DNA from: an uncultured Pirellulaceae bacterium
GTDB lineage: Bacteria; Planctomycetota; Planctomycetia; Pirellulales; Pirellulaceae
DNA: 64,000 bases
Assembly (NCBI GenBank): GCA_938084685.1
Contig: CALKGE010000005.1
Coordinates: 1 to 64,000, forward strand
Direction of reading: 5' to 3'
The position numbers and the translations under genes are program-made. The notes beneath the pieces were generated by a model, which was not told where the DNA came from, searched no databases, and worked only from the letters and a program-made list of their open reading frames with translations. This document shows, piece by piece, positions 46,266 through 57,022 of this stretch. The first letter of the stretch is position 1. Every line of letters starts with the position of its first letter.

Positions 46266-47540
46266 CTACGCTTCGTTATTCGTGTCAGATTCTGTCGCTG
46301 TGGCCGTGCTATGAATTCTTCCGTCAGCAAGACGCGTGACAAGAACGTCCCCAGTCTGGACAGCCCCAATTTCTCTGATAATCTGACCATTCTGATCCTG
46401 GGTAACGCTGTAACCTCGCTGCAATACTCCCAACGGACTCATAGCATTTAACCCGGCGGCGGCCAATGCCAATTTCTCTTTGCCACGCCCAAGCGTATCC
46501 TGAACCGCACGTGTCAGTTTTTGCTCGTAGTCATCCACCTGCCGCGCTCGTTGTTCAATCAGTTCGTGTGGCCGCTTCAAAACGGGGCGGGAAGCAAGTG
46601 TTTTTAACTGCTGCCGCGCCTGATGCACACGGTTCTGTAGCGTACTCAACATTCGTTGCTGTACCGCTTCCAGCAGACTACGGACTTCCTCTTCCTGAGG
46701 AACAGCAAGCTCGGCTGCTTCGCTGGGCGTCAGAGCCCGACGGTCAGCTACCAGGTCGGCTAACGTGACGTCAATCTCATGGCCCACTGCGGAGAGAACC
46801 GGAATCTCACTGGCAAAAATCGCCCGCACAACTTCCTCTTCATTAAAACACCACAAATCCTCCAGGCTACCTCCCCCCCGGCCAACCACCAGTAAATCGG
46901 GAGCGTCAGTCAGAGCGTTGGCGGTGCGGATACCGGCTGCAATTTCAGCAGAGGCTCCAGGGCCCTGAACTCGAGCAGGAATCACCATGACGTGAACTTG
47001 ACTCCAACGACGACGAATGACTTCCAGAAAATCGCGGATCGCGGCACCGGTCGGACTAGTAACAAAAGCAATCTTCCGCGGAAGCCAGGGAAGAGCCTGT
47101 TTATGCTCGTCATCAAAAATCCCTGCCGACGACAGTTCCCGTTTTAACTGCTCAAACGCCAGTTGCAACGAACCAACACCTTGAGGTTCGGCATGACTTA
47201 CGACCAACTGATAGCTGCCGCGGACCACATATAAATCAATCTTTCCCCGACAAACCAATTGCTGCCCATCCTCCAACTGAAAGGGGAGCCGAGCAGCCGT
47301 ACTCCGCCAGGCAACGGCCCGGATCGACGCATTTTCATCTTTCAAATTAAAATACAAATGCCCCGAGCTCGGTCTCGATAAATCGGAAATTTCCCCGGCA
47401 ACCCAGATATCCCCAAAAGCAGCCCCCAATAAATCTTTAGCTGCTGTGTTCAATTCGCTTACTGACAGAATCTGAGGTGCATCAGGATCCTGGTTATCTT
47501 CTGGCAGGGAATCCGGGAAAAGGGACTGATGTTCCATCAT
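46266..47540 (-). CDS. xseA: Exodeoxyribonuclease VII large subunit
   Basis: XseA is the catalytic subunit of a single-strand DNA exonuclease. The 424-residue protein starts with an OB-fold (IWVAGEISDLSRPSSGHLYFNLKD) and continues with the nuclease core (FVTSPTGAAIRDFLEVIRRRW, VGRGGGSLEDLWCFNEEEV, SAVGHEIDVTLADLVADRRA). The C-terminal helices carry many Gln and Arg. AAGGA lies ten bases before the ATG at 47540. It heads the five-gene series to nadK. Confidence 0.94.
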   Translation of the reverse strand: MMEHQSLFPDSLPEDNQDPDAPQILSVSELNTAAKDLLGAAFGDIWVAGEISDLSRPSSGHLYFNLKDENASIRAVAWRSTAARLPFQLEDGQQLVCRGKIDLYVVRGSYQLVVSHAEPQGVGSLQLAFEQLKRELSSAGIFDDEHKQALPWLPRKIAFVTSPTGAAIRDFLEVIRRRWSQVHVMVIPARVQGPGASAEIAAGIRTANALTDAPDLLVVGRGGGSLEDLWCFNEEEVVRAIFASEIPVLSAVGHEIDVTLADLVADRRALTPSEAAELAVPQEEEVRSLLEAVQQRMLSTLQNRVHQARQQLKTLASRPVLKRPHELIEQRARQVDDYEQKLTRAVQDTLGRGKEKLALAAAGLNAMSPLGVLQRGYSVTQDQNGQIIREIGAVQTGDVLVTRLADGRIHSTATATESDTNNEA

Positions 47541-47637
47541 GACGAGGCGTCCTTTCCTGACGCAAAACACCGGGACACACAACAATTCGACAGCGGCGTG
47601 CTCTTACTATACTAAAGCAGTGACAGATCCGTGTCAC

Positions 47638-48363
47638 TCAGGCGGCACGACGAAAGACCCCAGGTTCGGACACCAACAGCTGCTGCCCCTCAAGAACGAC
47701 TCCGGTTTGAGCCCAATGTTCAGCGCAAATGGTTTTCTGTTCCAGTACATCTTGAACCATTTGCCTGTAGAATTCGATCCCTTCACGATCCAGATTGTCG
47801 GGAATGTAAATTCTGCGACTGACCATCATCCGTGCCTGAGTAAATGGTCGCGGAATAGCAAAACGGTCCCAGGCACTCTCCAGCCGCCAGCAGGATTTAT
47901 AGCCGAACCCCAGACAAACCAGTGGAATCTGCAGCCGCGAGGCCAGATAGATGCACCCTGATGCCAATTGACGCCGAGGCCCCCGCGGTCCGTCAGGAGT
48001 CATCGTAAGATTCATTTCCTTCCCAACCCGCATCATCTCTTTCAAACTCGCAACACCTCCTCGCGACGAGCTTCCTCGAACCGTACCAAACCCCATGTAA
48101 CGGGCTGCATGAGACAACCATTCTGCATCACGATGCCGACTTAGCAACATCGAGATATTACAACGGCCGCGAAGATAGAAGGGAATCGGAATGTACTCGT
48201 GCCAGAACAGGTAAATATTCGGACCTTCAAACCCCTCGATGACCGGATCGACCTGAGGTTCTTCGCGATGAACCTGGTATTTCAACGTCCCCATCCACCC
48301 TCGCAGCAGATTGGTAATACCAAATCCTCCTAATCGCATGATCCAGGGAGCATCGAGTTTCAT
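47638..48363 (-). CDS. DUF374 lysophospholipid acyltransferase-like protein
   Basis: The 241-residue protein fits the DUF374/LPLAT group. FWHEYIPIPFYLRGR contains the H-x-x-x-x motif region where the catalytic His lies, SRHRDAEWLSHAARYMGF follows, and TPDGPRGPRRQLASG is a late conserved element. It probably acylates a lipid, such as a lipid A precursor, at the inner membrane. It stands just after dapF in the envelope group. Confidence 0.85.
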   Translation of the reverse strand: MKLDAPWIMRLGGFGITNLLRGWMGTLKYQVHREEPQVDPVIEGFEGPNIYLFWHEYIPIPFYLRGRCNISMLLSRHRDAEWLSHAARYMGFGTVRGSSSRGGVASLKEMMRVGKEMNLTMTPDGPRGPRRQLASGCIYLASRLQIPLVCLGFGYKSCWRLESAWDRFAIPRPFTQARMMVSRRIYIPDNLDREGIEFYRQMVQDVLEQKTICAEHWAQTGVVLEGQQLLVSEPGVFRRAA

Positions 48364-48413
48364 AACGGGTCACTTCCTTGTTACACCCAAAAGTCAAATA
48401 GGCAAATGTCGTT

Positions 48414-49250
48414 TCACAGAGGCCAATCTCCGCTAAACACTTCGGTCGCCGGGCCAGTCATAAAGACATGATTTGTCTCTTCATCCCAGAACAGTTCAAG
48501 ATCACCACCTAGTAAGTGGTTCAAAAGACGCCGATTCGTACGTCCAGTCAGTACCCCAGCCACACAGACAGCACTAGCCCCTGTTCCACAGGCCCATGTC
48601 TCCCCGGAACCACGCTCCCAGGTTCGTTGCCGGACTTCATCACGTGATTCGACTTCAATAAACTCAACGTTCACCCGAGCGGGAAATACTGGGTGATTTT
48701 CGATTTGTGGGCCAATCCCCAGCACCAGGTCATCCGTAGCTTGCTCGACATAAATCACACAATGAGGATTTCCCATGGAAACACACGTCACTTCAAACGT
48801 CTGCCCTTCGACTTCCAGTGGTTGATTTACGACCGGCGTATCGGTAAACGCCGTGGGAATCTCGCCAGCCTCCAGAATCGGCTCGCCCATATCGACTCGC
48901 ACTCGCTGCACCTTACCAGCTTCCAATTCCACCTCTAATGCCAGCACACCAGCTCCGGTTTCGATGGCCAAAGATTCTTTCCGGCAAATCCCGTGGTCAT
49001 AAACGTACTTGGCAACACAACGAATACCGTTACCACACATTTCCGATTCACTGCCATCGGCATTGAACATCTGCATGCGGGCATCTGCCAACTCCGATGG
49101 ATGTATAACGATCAGGCCGTCGGCACCAATACCAAAATGTCGATGTGACATCGCCCTGGATAATGCTGACAAATCTTGCGGCAACGATTGCTCAAACGCA
49201 TTTACGTAGATGTAATCGTTTCCGGCGCCATGCATTTTTGTAAATTTCAT
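48414..49250 (-). CDS. dapF: Diaminopimelate epimerase
   Basis: DapF converts LL- to meso-diaminopimelate for lysine and peptidoglycan synthesis. The 278-residue protein has the two catalytic Cys in [10 protein letters not shown] and [11 protein letters not shown], and [14 protein letters not shown] at the N-terminus. GNPHCVIYV is also typical. Its presence is relevant because planctomycetes were once thought to lack peptidoglycan. Confidence 0.95.
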   Translation of the reverse strand: MKFTKMHGAGNDYIYVNAFEQSLPQDLSALSRAMSHRHFGIGADGLIVIHPSELADARMQMFNADGSESEMCGNGIRCVAKYVYDHGICRKESLAIETGAGVLALEVELEAGKVQRVRVDMGEPILEAGEIPTAFTDTPVVNQPLEVEGQTFEVTCVSMGNPHCVIYVEQATDDLVLGIGPQIENHPVFPARVNVEFIEVESRDEVRQRTWERGSGETWACGTGASAVCVAGVLTGRTNRRLLNHLLGGDLELFWDEETNHVFMTGPATEVFSGDWPL

Positions 49251-49270
49251 CGTTGCAAACCTGTTTGAAT

Positions 49271-52200
49271 CTATCTGAGTTGGAGCAGCGGTTGTTGCAT
49301 GTTTGGCAGAGGGCGTGCGATACGAGTATTCAAATCGTGGAGAATCCGCTCCATCGTCCCATCCAGTTCCGGAAACGCAGTCCCATTGACTCGCGGTTGG
49401 TCCAATGAGCCTGCCACATCGATCCGCAACAGTCCCTTACTCGCCTTGGCCACTACCTGGTTGATGATTGGAATGGCTATCCGCTGCCGTCCCACCAACG
49501 AGTAGAAGTCCAAATTGAGTTCTTCATCAAAAGACATCCAGCCTTTGCCATAAAGACTTACCGCATCTCCTTCCAACGCAATACGATCCAGTATAAACCT
49601 CTCTGATTGAATCCTGAAGTCTACTTCACTCCGGGAAAACGCTCCGCGTTCCTTATTACCACCCAGATTATTTAACAAGGCGACCATCAAAGGCAATTCG
49701 TAAATATCAGCCTCGGATAATCGTACGCGTCCTTCTCCCGTCCAGGTCGAACGGTCTCCGACTTCACCACGCAATCGGATCGCACCGTTAATTCGGCCTC
49801 CCGTTCGCTCCTCGATATCATGCTGCCGGGCGAGGTAACCCAGGTCCGCTCCTGACATCGACGCCTGCAGAAGAAAACGGTCCGCGGATCGACTTATACT
49901 TTCATCCAGCTCTGATGCGATACGTACCTGGTCTACAAACTGCAACTGCATGTCGATTCCTAGAAGCCCTCCTGCAGTTCTGGCTAACAGACTCTGAGCG
50001 TCCTGCTGAGGTTGACGCACAACATTCCCTGCCAGTGGACCGCCAGCACGCGAAGGTAATGAAGGCGCAAATTGCGACGCCCCTGTATTCGCCCACCTAC
50101 CTATTAACAGTTGTTTCGAATCGACCCAGATCGGTCCAGACACCTTGGTAAGCTGCTCGTCCCCCCACATCATGGAGTCAATGTCCAACCAGGCTTTCGT
50201 ACGAACTCCCTGATTGTCACTTACGCCATCAAACACAAGCGAACCATAGATGCCATTGAAACGCGGGCCACATGTCAGCGCAATTCCACCAGCGCCAACT
50301 CGCAATTTCCACTTGGATCTCAACTCGGAGCCAACAGGCCGGGCAAAACTAATGTCACCAGACAATTGCAGCTGGCCAGCAAGATCCAGCGTCTTGAGCC
50401 CCTTGGTCAGAGAAGCGGGCAGGGCGTTGAACAGATCATTATCAAACGCCAGTCGATCGACACTCAAGTGTTCAATCGAAAGGTCCCAACCACCGTCCGG
50501 GTCGAAATGACTGACCGCATCAAATACAAATTCTGTTTCATCATGACGGCCGCGAACATCCAACAACTGAATGTGACCATCCTGAATGATAAACTCTCCG
50601 GTCAATTCATCGATCGCATAGGGAAACCAGGTTGGATTGATTTGGATCCGGGAAGTAGCAAAGCTTTCGTCTGGCACCCACTTTTTCCCTCGAATGTACA
50701 GACTCGGCTTTTCCCGCGACTTAAACTTTTCAATCTTCATCGTCAGGTGATCCAGTGCCCCTTGAGGCTGCAGTTGATCCCATAATTCGGTGACCTTGCT
50801 GTTCTTCACTGAAAGGGCCGTCCGCAGTTCTTCGTCAAGTTCGACATCTGTACCAGTCAATTCAAGCTTTAAATGACTGTCATCATCTGGCAGCTGAGTG
50901 AGTGATCCGGATAGTTGAATATAGGAATTTCCTTTGTAGCCACTAAAATCTTCAAAGTGCCACACGCCTGAACGAAGACGAATTTCACCTTGAACCCGGT
51001 GTATCGGGTAAGGGAATTGCTCGTAGCTTACCGTCGCCGACTTCACGTCCAGATCAATCTCGCGGGCTGGATTGTATTTATCACCTGTGTATTCATGGCG
51101 CAATCGTTTGAGCCAGATCATTCCTGTGGGTCGCAGAACCTGAATCGTCCGCTGTGTCTTGGCATTCAGAGCATGAATTAACTCGCCATCCAAAGGAACG
51201 GCGCCATCTGATGTGATCTGAATCCAACCCACTGGAAAATCGATCGCATCCTTGAGGTCTCCCTGGATCTCAAATCGCTGACCATGCGAAAAGCCTTGTA
51301 AATGCTGCAATCTGACATCTCTGTTTGAGATCAGAATCTTTCCGGATACCCGATGAAATGGATACGGAAATCTGGCATACGTTATGTCCATATTATGAAC
51401 ATCCAAAACCACTTCTGTAGATGGTTTCAGCCCTGTGGAATCATATGTCAACTTTAATCCGGTCGTACCACGAGGCGAATACAGTTCGAAAACACGAGAT
51501 ACGGATTTGAGTTCTCCGTTACCCGTTAAACCATGTGCAAGTGTTTCGTCCACATGCAGGTTCTCGGCATACAACGTTGCTTTCACAGCCACCGGACCAC
51601 CGACCCCATGGATTTGCACACTTCCGGTCAGCGGAGAATCGGACAGTCGCCCGTTAAGACGCTCGCAGCGAATGACGTCGCCCTGCCACGTGACCGTACC
51701 GGAAATATCCGTAATCGGAGTTGGTAACCGACGATCTGAATAAAAACCATTGCTCAATACACCTGCAGCGGCCCAATCATACGACATCCGCAGCTGCTGA
51801 GTTTCATCTGTCACAAATTTGGTACGCAATTGAACGGCGAGCTGAGCTTCCCCTCGAATCCTCATGGCCGGAGGTAACTGATCAAGGATGCTCAACGGGA
51901 GAATTTCCAATAGACGATCATCCAGCATCAAACCATCAAGTCGAGCGGTTAACAGGGAAGGCTGGCCGTCCAGCGAGATTGCTCCGTTCACCTGCAGGCC
52001 GTCTGCCAGTTCGGTCTCAAACCGTAACCGAACTTCCAACAACCTGGAAGCAAGGTCGGAGGAATCTGCTTCAGTTACAACCCGCTCCCGCGGTTTCTCA
52101 ACGATGATCCCATCAGAAAGCAGTAAGGAAAGTTCCTTTCGAGCTGGCTGCTGCTGATCAGCTACTAACAATTCCACTCCGGACATTCGCAACGTGGGAA

Positions 52201-52717
52201 CCCCCGCCGACACCCCAGTCGCTGAACCAATGTTTTCCAACAACTTGTCGAGGTTCCATCGTCCATCCGCTGTTCGTACCACACGGATCTTCCCATCACT
52301 TATTTTTACTTCGTTGAAGACAGGTGTATCTGTCAGCAATGTGCCGTAATCTGTCTGACCGACGAACTCCAACCGGTCAATCTCGGCTACCGGCAGCCCC
52401 GCAATGGAATCTGGCTCCTCTCCAATCCCACTAGCCACTGCCGGCAACATGATCTTCAACCCCCGTGCGACAATCCCTCGATTGCCACGCCGCACTACCT
52501 TATCAACATCTACGATGGCTGCCGGAAACGCTTTCTTAATAGCGGACAGTAACTGAGCATGGATTTCATCATCGACCTGAGAACCAATCCACGGCTGGCC
52601 TACTACGACCAATGAGGCCAGCAGGGAAACCAGAATGGCGAACTTACGTACCCAGCGGTGCAGAAAACCACCGCCGCGAGGAGTGAGATTGATCGGAGAT
52701 CGTTCAGGTTTATCCAT
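49271..52717 (-). CDS. Large AsmA-like / TamB-like membrane protein
   Basis: The 1148-residue protein has one N-terminal membrane segment (residues ~24-44) and then a very long beta-rich periplasmic body with repeated blocks such as [16 protein letters not shown] and [16 protein letters not shown] and [13 protein letters not shown]. These repeats are ~150 residues apart. The C-terminal region ([29 protein letters not shown]) matches AsmA-type ends. Relatives bridge the inner and outer membranes for phospholipid transfer. GGGAGG before the ATG at 52717 gives the start. It overlaps the end of the upstream gene by eight bases and lies 20 bases from dapF. Confidence 0.78.
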   Translation of the reverse strand: MDKPERSPINLTPRGGGFLHRWVRKFAILVSLLASLVVVGQPWIGSQVDDEIHAQLLSAIKKAFPAAIVDVDKVVRRGNRGIVARGLKIMLPAVASGIGEEPDSIAGLPVAEIDRLEFVGQTDYGTLLTDTPVFNEVKISDGKIRVVRTADGRWNLDKLLENIGSATGVSAGVPTLRMSGVELLVADQQQPARKELSLLLSDGIIVEKPRERVVTEADSSDLASRLLEVRLRFETELADGLQVNGAISLDGQPSLLTARLDGLMLDDRLLEILPLSILDQLPPAMRIRGEAQLAVQLRTKFVTDETQQLRMSYDWAAAGVLSNGFYSDRRLPTPITDISGTVTWQGDVIRCERLNGRLSDSPLTGSVQIHGVGGPVAVKATLYAENLHVDETLAHGLTGNGELKSVSRVFELYSPRGTTGLKLTYDSTGLKPSTEVVLDVHNMDITYARFPYPFHRVSGKILISNRDVRLQHLQGFSHGQRFEIQGDLKDAIDFPVGWIQITSDGAVPLDGELIHALNAKTQRTIQVLRPTGMIWLKRLRHEYTGDKYNPAREIDLDVKSATVSYEQFPYPIHRVQGEIRLRSGVWHFEDFSGYKGNSYIQLSGSLTQLPDDDSHLKLELTGTDVELDEELRTALSVKNSKVTELWDQLQPQGALDHLTMKIEKFKSREKPSLYIRGKKWVPDESFATSRIQINPTWFPYAIDELTGEFIIQDGHIQLLDVRGRHDETEFVFDAVSHFDPDGGWDLSIEHLSVDRLAFDNDLFNALPASLTKGLKTLDLAGQLQLSGDISFARPVGSELRSKWKLRVGAGGIALTCGPRFNGIYGSLVFDGVSDNQGVRTKAWLDIDSMMWGDEQLTKVSGPIWVDSKQLLIGRWANTGASQFAPSLPSRAGGPLAGNVVRQPQQDAQSLLARTAGGLLGIDMQLQFVDQVRIASELDESISRSADRFLLQASMSGADLGYLARQHDIEERTGGRINGAIRLRGEVGDRSTWTGEGRVRLSEADIYELPLMVALLNNLGGNKERGAFSRSEVDFRIQSERFILDRIALEGDAVSLYGKGWMSFDEELNLDFYSLVGRQRIAIPIINQVVAKASKGLLRIDVAGSLDQPRVNGTAFPELDGTMERILHDLNTRIARPLPNMQQPLLQLR

Positions 52718-54044
52718 CACCACCTCCCTGGCTGCCCAGTATTTCACTCTGCTTGAACCTGGCGACGCAGGACGCCACACCAGCACCAGCCAGTACTGAA
52801 AGCGTCAGTACGGCTGGCTGGCGATAGCGTATGGAACTAACAAACACCATGTGTAATGCTGTGAAGTAGACTGCGGGAGAGCTACAAAGAACAACAATAC
52901 GCCATGATGCTCGTTTTGCCCCATCTGCCAGCGGTGGTTTCCTACGAATCATTGAAACCACCGCAAGCAACGTGAGCGACATCATGCCCAGGTACCCAAG
53001 TGAAATAACCAGACGACTGGTACTGGAACCAACACTGTCAGAATTGGGAAACGGATTCCACATCCGTAAGACTTTGACAACCGCCAGACGCATCACCTCG
53101 ACCGGATGCTCACTGGCCCAAGCAACCGCTGCATCGCGGAGGCGGGCATTGAGGCGGTATTCATAGGTCCCCTGAGTCTGACCTGCGGCATCCTGCTGAG
53201 TCTGCTGGCGGTAAAATTCTGGCATAAATGACATATCACTTGCCCCGGTAGCACCAGGACGCAGACCGTCATAAAGACTTGCTCCCACTTGTAACGTCGT
53301 AGGGACAAAACGCCCTGTCACCTGATAATTTCGAACCCACCAGGGGGTCGTCACCAAAGCAAAGGCGAGCATCGCGAGCAAGGCATGCGACACATGAACG
53401 CGTCGATCTTTTCCGAACAGACAAATGGCGAATAAGACCAACGGGGTATAGAGTAGCCAGCTGGGACGGATCAACACAGCTACCGCGGCGTTGATACCAA
53501 CAAAAACGGCTGCTCGCCGTCTGCCAGAGCTACTGCACTGCGGAGCCAGCATACAGTAGTACAACGCCACCAGCTCCAGCGCCATAAAGAGACAAAATGG
53601 GCCTTCGCTCAATATGAGAGTGCTCATCGCAATCGCCCCGGGATAAATCGTTGCCAAAATGCCTGCGTACAATCCCACTTGCCGATCAAACAGAAGCGTG
53701 GCGAACCAGCCGATTACCAGAACGGTGAAGGCTCCTAAAATCGAATTCATAATGCGCACAGAAACAACGGAAGGCTTGCCTGCAAAAAGCCAGTGCCAGC
53801 CGGCGATCAGCAGAGGAAAACCGGGGGCTCGAGCAACCATCGCGTTATCGCCACCAAACCGGTATTCCTCTCCCAGATAGATCTGGTGGCCCAGTACCCA
53901 GTAGGAAAACGAATCCCCAAAGGCAAAAGCGTTCTGGTCGGCTTGCTGGTTCTGCCAATAGACGCTGGCACCACAACGGAGCGCGAGCGCAACCGCAAAA
54001 ATGGCGATCCAAGCAACAACCACTGGCCTTCCTAACTGCCTCAT
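52710..54044 (-). CDS. GT39-like polytopic glycosyltransferase
   Basis: The 444-residue protein has about ten hydrophobic segments. The first periplasmic loop carries acidic residues (FAFGDSFSYW) of the kind that act in lipid-linked sugar transferases such as ArnT and PMT, and YPGAIAMSTLILSEGPF follows in a later segment. It likely transfers a sugar from a polyprenyl phosphate to an outer-surface acceptor. The ATG at 54044 is chosen; a longer open frame upstream begins at a weak TTG. Its end overlaps the AsmA-like gene. Confidence 0.72.
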   Translation of the reverse strand: MRQLGRPVVVAWIAIFAVALALRCGASVYWQNQQADQNAFAFGDSFSYWVLGHQIYLGEEYRFGGDNAMVARAPGFPLLIAGWHWLFAGKPSVVSVRIMNSILGAFTVLVIGWFATLLFDRQVGLYAGILATIYPGAIAMSTLILSEGPFCLFMALELVALYYCMLAPQCSSSGRRRAAVFVGINAAVAVLIRPSWLLYTPLVLFAICLFGKDRRVHVSHALLAMLAFALVTTPWWVRNYQVTGRFVPTTLQVGASLYDGLRPGATGASDMSFMPEFYRQQTQQDAAGQTQGTYEYRLNARLRDAAVAWASEHPVEVMRLAVVKVLRMWNPFPNSDSVGSSTSRLVISLGYLGMMSLTLLAVVSMIRRKPPLADGAKRASWRIVVLCSSPAVYFTALHMVFVSSIRYRQPAVLTLSVLAGAGVASCVARFKQSEILGSQGGGDG

Positions 54045-54414
54045 TGGTGTTTCCACACGCACGACGTACCGATAACTCCGTCCATGGAATCCGTGTACGT
54101 CAGCCTCAGTTTTATAATGAGAGACCAACTTGGCGTGTTGTTGATTCGATGCCAGCCATGATAAGCCAAGGGCACAACACGCGGTCTTTCTCTCCCGCAG
54201 GTGACCTAATCTATGTCAAATCGGCAAGTCAGGTCAACCACGATATTTCTACCACAGATGGAATTACTTCATCGCAGAATAACCGTCACGTATCCGAGCA
54301 ATATCACCCCCGGCCTTTTTTATGATTACTATTTGCTAGCACCGAAAAATGTAATAGGCTTATATGATTGAACTGTGTAGTACTATTTCGATTCATCTCT
54401 CGAAAGTAATTAAA
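54045..54414. other. Intergenic region between divergent genes
   Basis: This 370-bp gap holds the control regions of the GT39-like gene and the MFS gene. No promoter, RNA gene or riboswitch is convincing. If the longer start of the GT39-like gene is right, the gap shrinks by 84 bp. Confidence 0.4.
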
Positions 54415-55980
54415 ATGGAAGATCGTACAAAGTTATTAATCGCGAGTTTCCTGACACTGGTCGCTGCCGGTGTTGGTTTTGCAACTCGCGGAGCAGCCGG
54501 ACCTGCCTGGGCCGAAATGGGGATTACCCAAGCCCAGTTTGGAGGCATCATGGGTGCCGGATTTGTTGGGTTTGGTGTCGTTATTCTGGTTGGCGGCTTT
54601 ATCGTTGAGTTTCTGGGCTACAAGCCTGTTCTACTCCTCTCAGTCGTACTGCACATCATTAGCGCCGCGTTGCTCCTGATAACTCCTACACTCTACGATG
54701 GATGGGTCTCCTCTGTTCCCACAGAAGCCACGGACAAAGCAATAAAAATTCTCACCATCAGCGTCTTTATTTTCTCAATCTGCAATGGCCTGTACGAAGG
54801 GGTGATTAATCCGCTGGTAGGTCAGCTTTACCCGGAAAATCAAACTCACTATCTAAACGTTCTGCACGCGGGCTGGCCGGGTGGTATGGTTGTCGGTGGC
54901 TTGCTGGCAGCCTGCTTCCAAAACGAAACAGCCTGGATTTCAGAAATCCCCTGGCAGATTGCTTTATCTTCCTATTCGTTGGTGCTCATCGGAATTCTGG
55001 CCATGACACTCAAAGAAGAATTCCCGAAAACAGTCACCAGTAAAAGCAATGAATCACCAGCCGTTCTGTTCAGTTGTTTTCTTTCAATTCCATTTATCGT
55101 GCTGGTCGTCATCCATGGTCTCATCGGCTACATGGAGCTGGGTGTCGATAGCTGGCAGACGCGTCTGATGGAAGGACTTGTGGAAAACTCCGTAACTGTG
55201 CTGATCTACACCTCCATTCTGATGTTTGTACTACGTTTCTGTGCTGGTCCGTTGGTCCACAAACTGAATCCAATTGGATTGCTTTTAGCCAGTTCCGTCA
55301 TCGCTGTGGCTGGGCTCTTCTGGCTGAGCATTGACACCACCAGCGTGCTGGTCATTTTTGCAGCTGCTACGCTATACAGTCTAGGAAAAGCGTTCCTTTG
55401 GCCAACGATGCTTGCTGTGGCTGGTGAACGCTACCCACAGAGTGGTGCTGTCGCCATGAGTGCTCTGGGAGCAGCCGGAATGCTCACAGTGGGACTCGGA
55501 GCAACCACGATGATCGGTGCTCAACAGAGTAACGAGATGTCAATACACCTGCGGGGTACTGCACCAGCTGTCGCTTCTGATTACATCGCAGGGGAAAACT
55601 CGTTTCTCGGCTACAAATTCAGCGAAGTGAACCCTGGGAAACAGCAACAGGCACTGGAAAACGAAGACCATCCGGATCACACTGCCATCCTGACGTCCTA
55701 TAACCATGGCTCGCGCCAGGCATTACGATTAACTGCTATCGTACCGGCGCTGATGGGAGCCGGATTCCTGGCGTTATTGCTCTATTACCGTTCACAGGGT
55801 GGTTACAAGGTCATCACGCTTGATAATGGAGACGAATCCGACAGTGGCGCAACGGCTGATGAAGCCACCGCTTGCGAATCTGCCGAAGAAGAAACTTCAG
55901 CGCAAGGCGAGCAAGGCGAGCAAGACGAGCAAGACGAGCAAGCGGCAGACGCCGAAGGTGATGGAGAATCAGAAGCCTGA
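54415..55980 (+). CDS. MFS transporter with acidic repeat tail
   Basis: The 521-residue protein has about twelve membrane segments in the major facilitator pattern. It begins near TKLLIASFLTLVAAGVGFATRG, the first segment of an MFS permease; sugar-proton symport of the FHS type is a reasonable guess, not shown. The last ~45 residues are a cytoplasmic tail of Glu, Gln and Asp repeats (GEQ GEQ DEQ DEQ), encoded by a 9-bp tandem repeat. The start at 54415 gives a compact N-end; the frame opens further upstream. Confidence 0.75.
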   Translation: MEDRTKLLIASFLTLVAAGVGFATRGAAGPAWAEMGITQAQFGGIMGAGFVGFGVVILVGGFIVEFLGYKPVLLLSVVLHIISAALLLITPTLYDGWVSSVPTEATDKAIKILTISVFIFSICNGLYEGVINPLVGQLYPENQTHYLNVLHAGWPGGMVVGGLLAACFQNETAWISEIPWQIALSSYSLVLIGILAMTLKEEFPKTVTSKSNESPAVLFSCFLSIPFIVLVVIHGLIGYMELGVDSWQTRLMEGLVENSVTVLIYTSILMFVLRFCAGPLVHKLNPIGLLLASSVIAVAGLFWLSIDTTSVLVIFAAATLYSLGKAFLWPTMLAVAGERYPQSGAVAMSALGAAGMLTVGLGATTMIGAQQSNEMSIHLRGTAPAVASDYIAGENSFLGYKFSEVNPGKQQQALENEDHPDHTAILTSYNHGSRQALRLTAIVPALMGAGFLALLLYYRSQGGYKVITLDNGDESDSGATADEATACESAEEETSAQGEQGEQDEQDEQAADAEGDGESEA

Positions 55981-55984
55981 TTGG

Positions 55985-56013
55985 CTTCCAGATTCTTCCA
56001 GATTCTTCCAGAT
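55985..56013. repeat. 10-bp tandem repeat after the MFS gene
   Basis: CTTCCAGATT is repeated nearly three times directly after the MFS stop codon. Confidence 0.85.
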
Positions 56014-56020
56014 CTGAGAA

Positions 56021-57022
56021 TTAACGGCGAGTCAGTGAGAGCTGCTCGCCGTTTTTTTCTGCCCTTACATTGCCCGGCAATGTCAACGGCTCGGACGTCT
56101 TCGACACCAGGGTTTCCAGCTGCAGCCAATGCCCCCGTGTCATATCTTGTCTTGGCCAACCTGCCTGCTGCCAAATCTGAAGTAATGCCTGTCGCACTTC
56201 TACCGATGCAACACCTCGGAACGCGGTACAGTCCAGTACTACCTGATGATCAGCACACGAAATCACTGCCCGCTCAGCAATCGGCTCTGATTTAGTAGCC
56301 AAATAGTCCGACAGTTCGATAGCCGTTTCCCGCAAACGCAGAATTGCCTGATCCGCGCCAGCATGGTATTGCGTTTTCAGCAACGGTATCAATTCATTCC
56401 GAATGCGATTACGAGTAAATTCTGAAGATTGGTTCGAGCTATCCTCACGATGCAACTGCCCCAGCTGCTTCAAATATGCCAAGACACTTGCTCGAGTCTG
56501 GTTTAGTAGCGGACGCAACAACGTAATACCATGATCCAGTTGCCTGGTACGAGGAATACCTCTTAGACCAGCGAGTCCCGTCCCGCGAAAAACTCTATCG
56601 ATCAGCGTCTCCACCTGATCATTCTGAGTATGAGCGGTCAGCACATACCGGGCTCCGAGCTGCCGGGCCTTCTCCAGAAACACTTCGTATCGCTGATTAC
56701 GCGCCAGCTCTTCCGTAATGACCTCAGAAGTTCTGCTGACTGCATGACATGCAAGTCCCAGTTCATCGCATAGTTGCTCCACAAACTGCTGATCCCCGTC
56801 CGACTGCTCTTCTCGCCAGCCATGGTTCACATGAATCACATGCAAATCACCGGTAGCTGCCGTCGGTCGGCAGGCCACCATGGCTCGCAATAAAGCAACA
56901 CTATCGGCTCCTCCTGAAACCGCCAGAATCGTACGTACATCCTGCCATGCAGACGGAGCAAAATCGGTCTGCAATTGCATTTCCAGGTCGTGAAACTCTA
57001 ACTGTTCGCCAAATTCTGACAT
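56021..57022 (-). CDS. tilS: tRNA(Ile)-lysidine synthase
   Basis: TilS converts C34 of the CAU-anticodon tRNA-Ile to lysidine so that it reads AUA. The 333-residue protein has the ATP-pyrophosphatase P-loop ILAVSGGADSVALL, HVNHGWREEQSD, and TAHTQNDQVETLI, all family hallmarks. The length fits the N-terminal catalytic and middle domains; a full C-terminal tRNA-binding domain is reduced. Its last codons carry a terminator for the opposite gene. Confidence 0.92.
   Translation of the reverse strand: MSEFGEQLEFHDLEMQLQTDFAPSAWQDVRTILAVSGGADSVALLRAMVACRPTAATGDLHVIHVNHGWREEQSDGDQQFVEQLCDELGLACHAVSRTSEVITEELARNQRYEVFLEKARQLGARYVLTAHTQNDQVETLIDRVFRGTGLAGLRGIPRTRQLDHGITLLRPLLNQTRASVLAYLKQLGQLHREDSSNQSSEFTRNRIRNELIPLLKTQYHAGADQAILRLRETAIELSDYLATKSEPIAERAVISCADHQVVLDCTAFRGVASVEVRQALLQIWQQAGWPRQDMTRGHWLQLETLVSKTSEPLTLPGNVRAEKNGEQLSLTRR
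56023..56058 (+). terminator. Intrinsic terminator of the MFS gene inside tilS
   Basis: ACGGCGAG and CTCGCCGT form an 8-bp stem followed by T7. The hairpin lies within the last codons of the convergent tilS gene. Confidence 0.88.
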
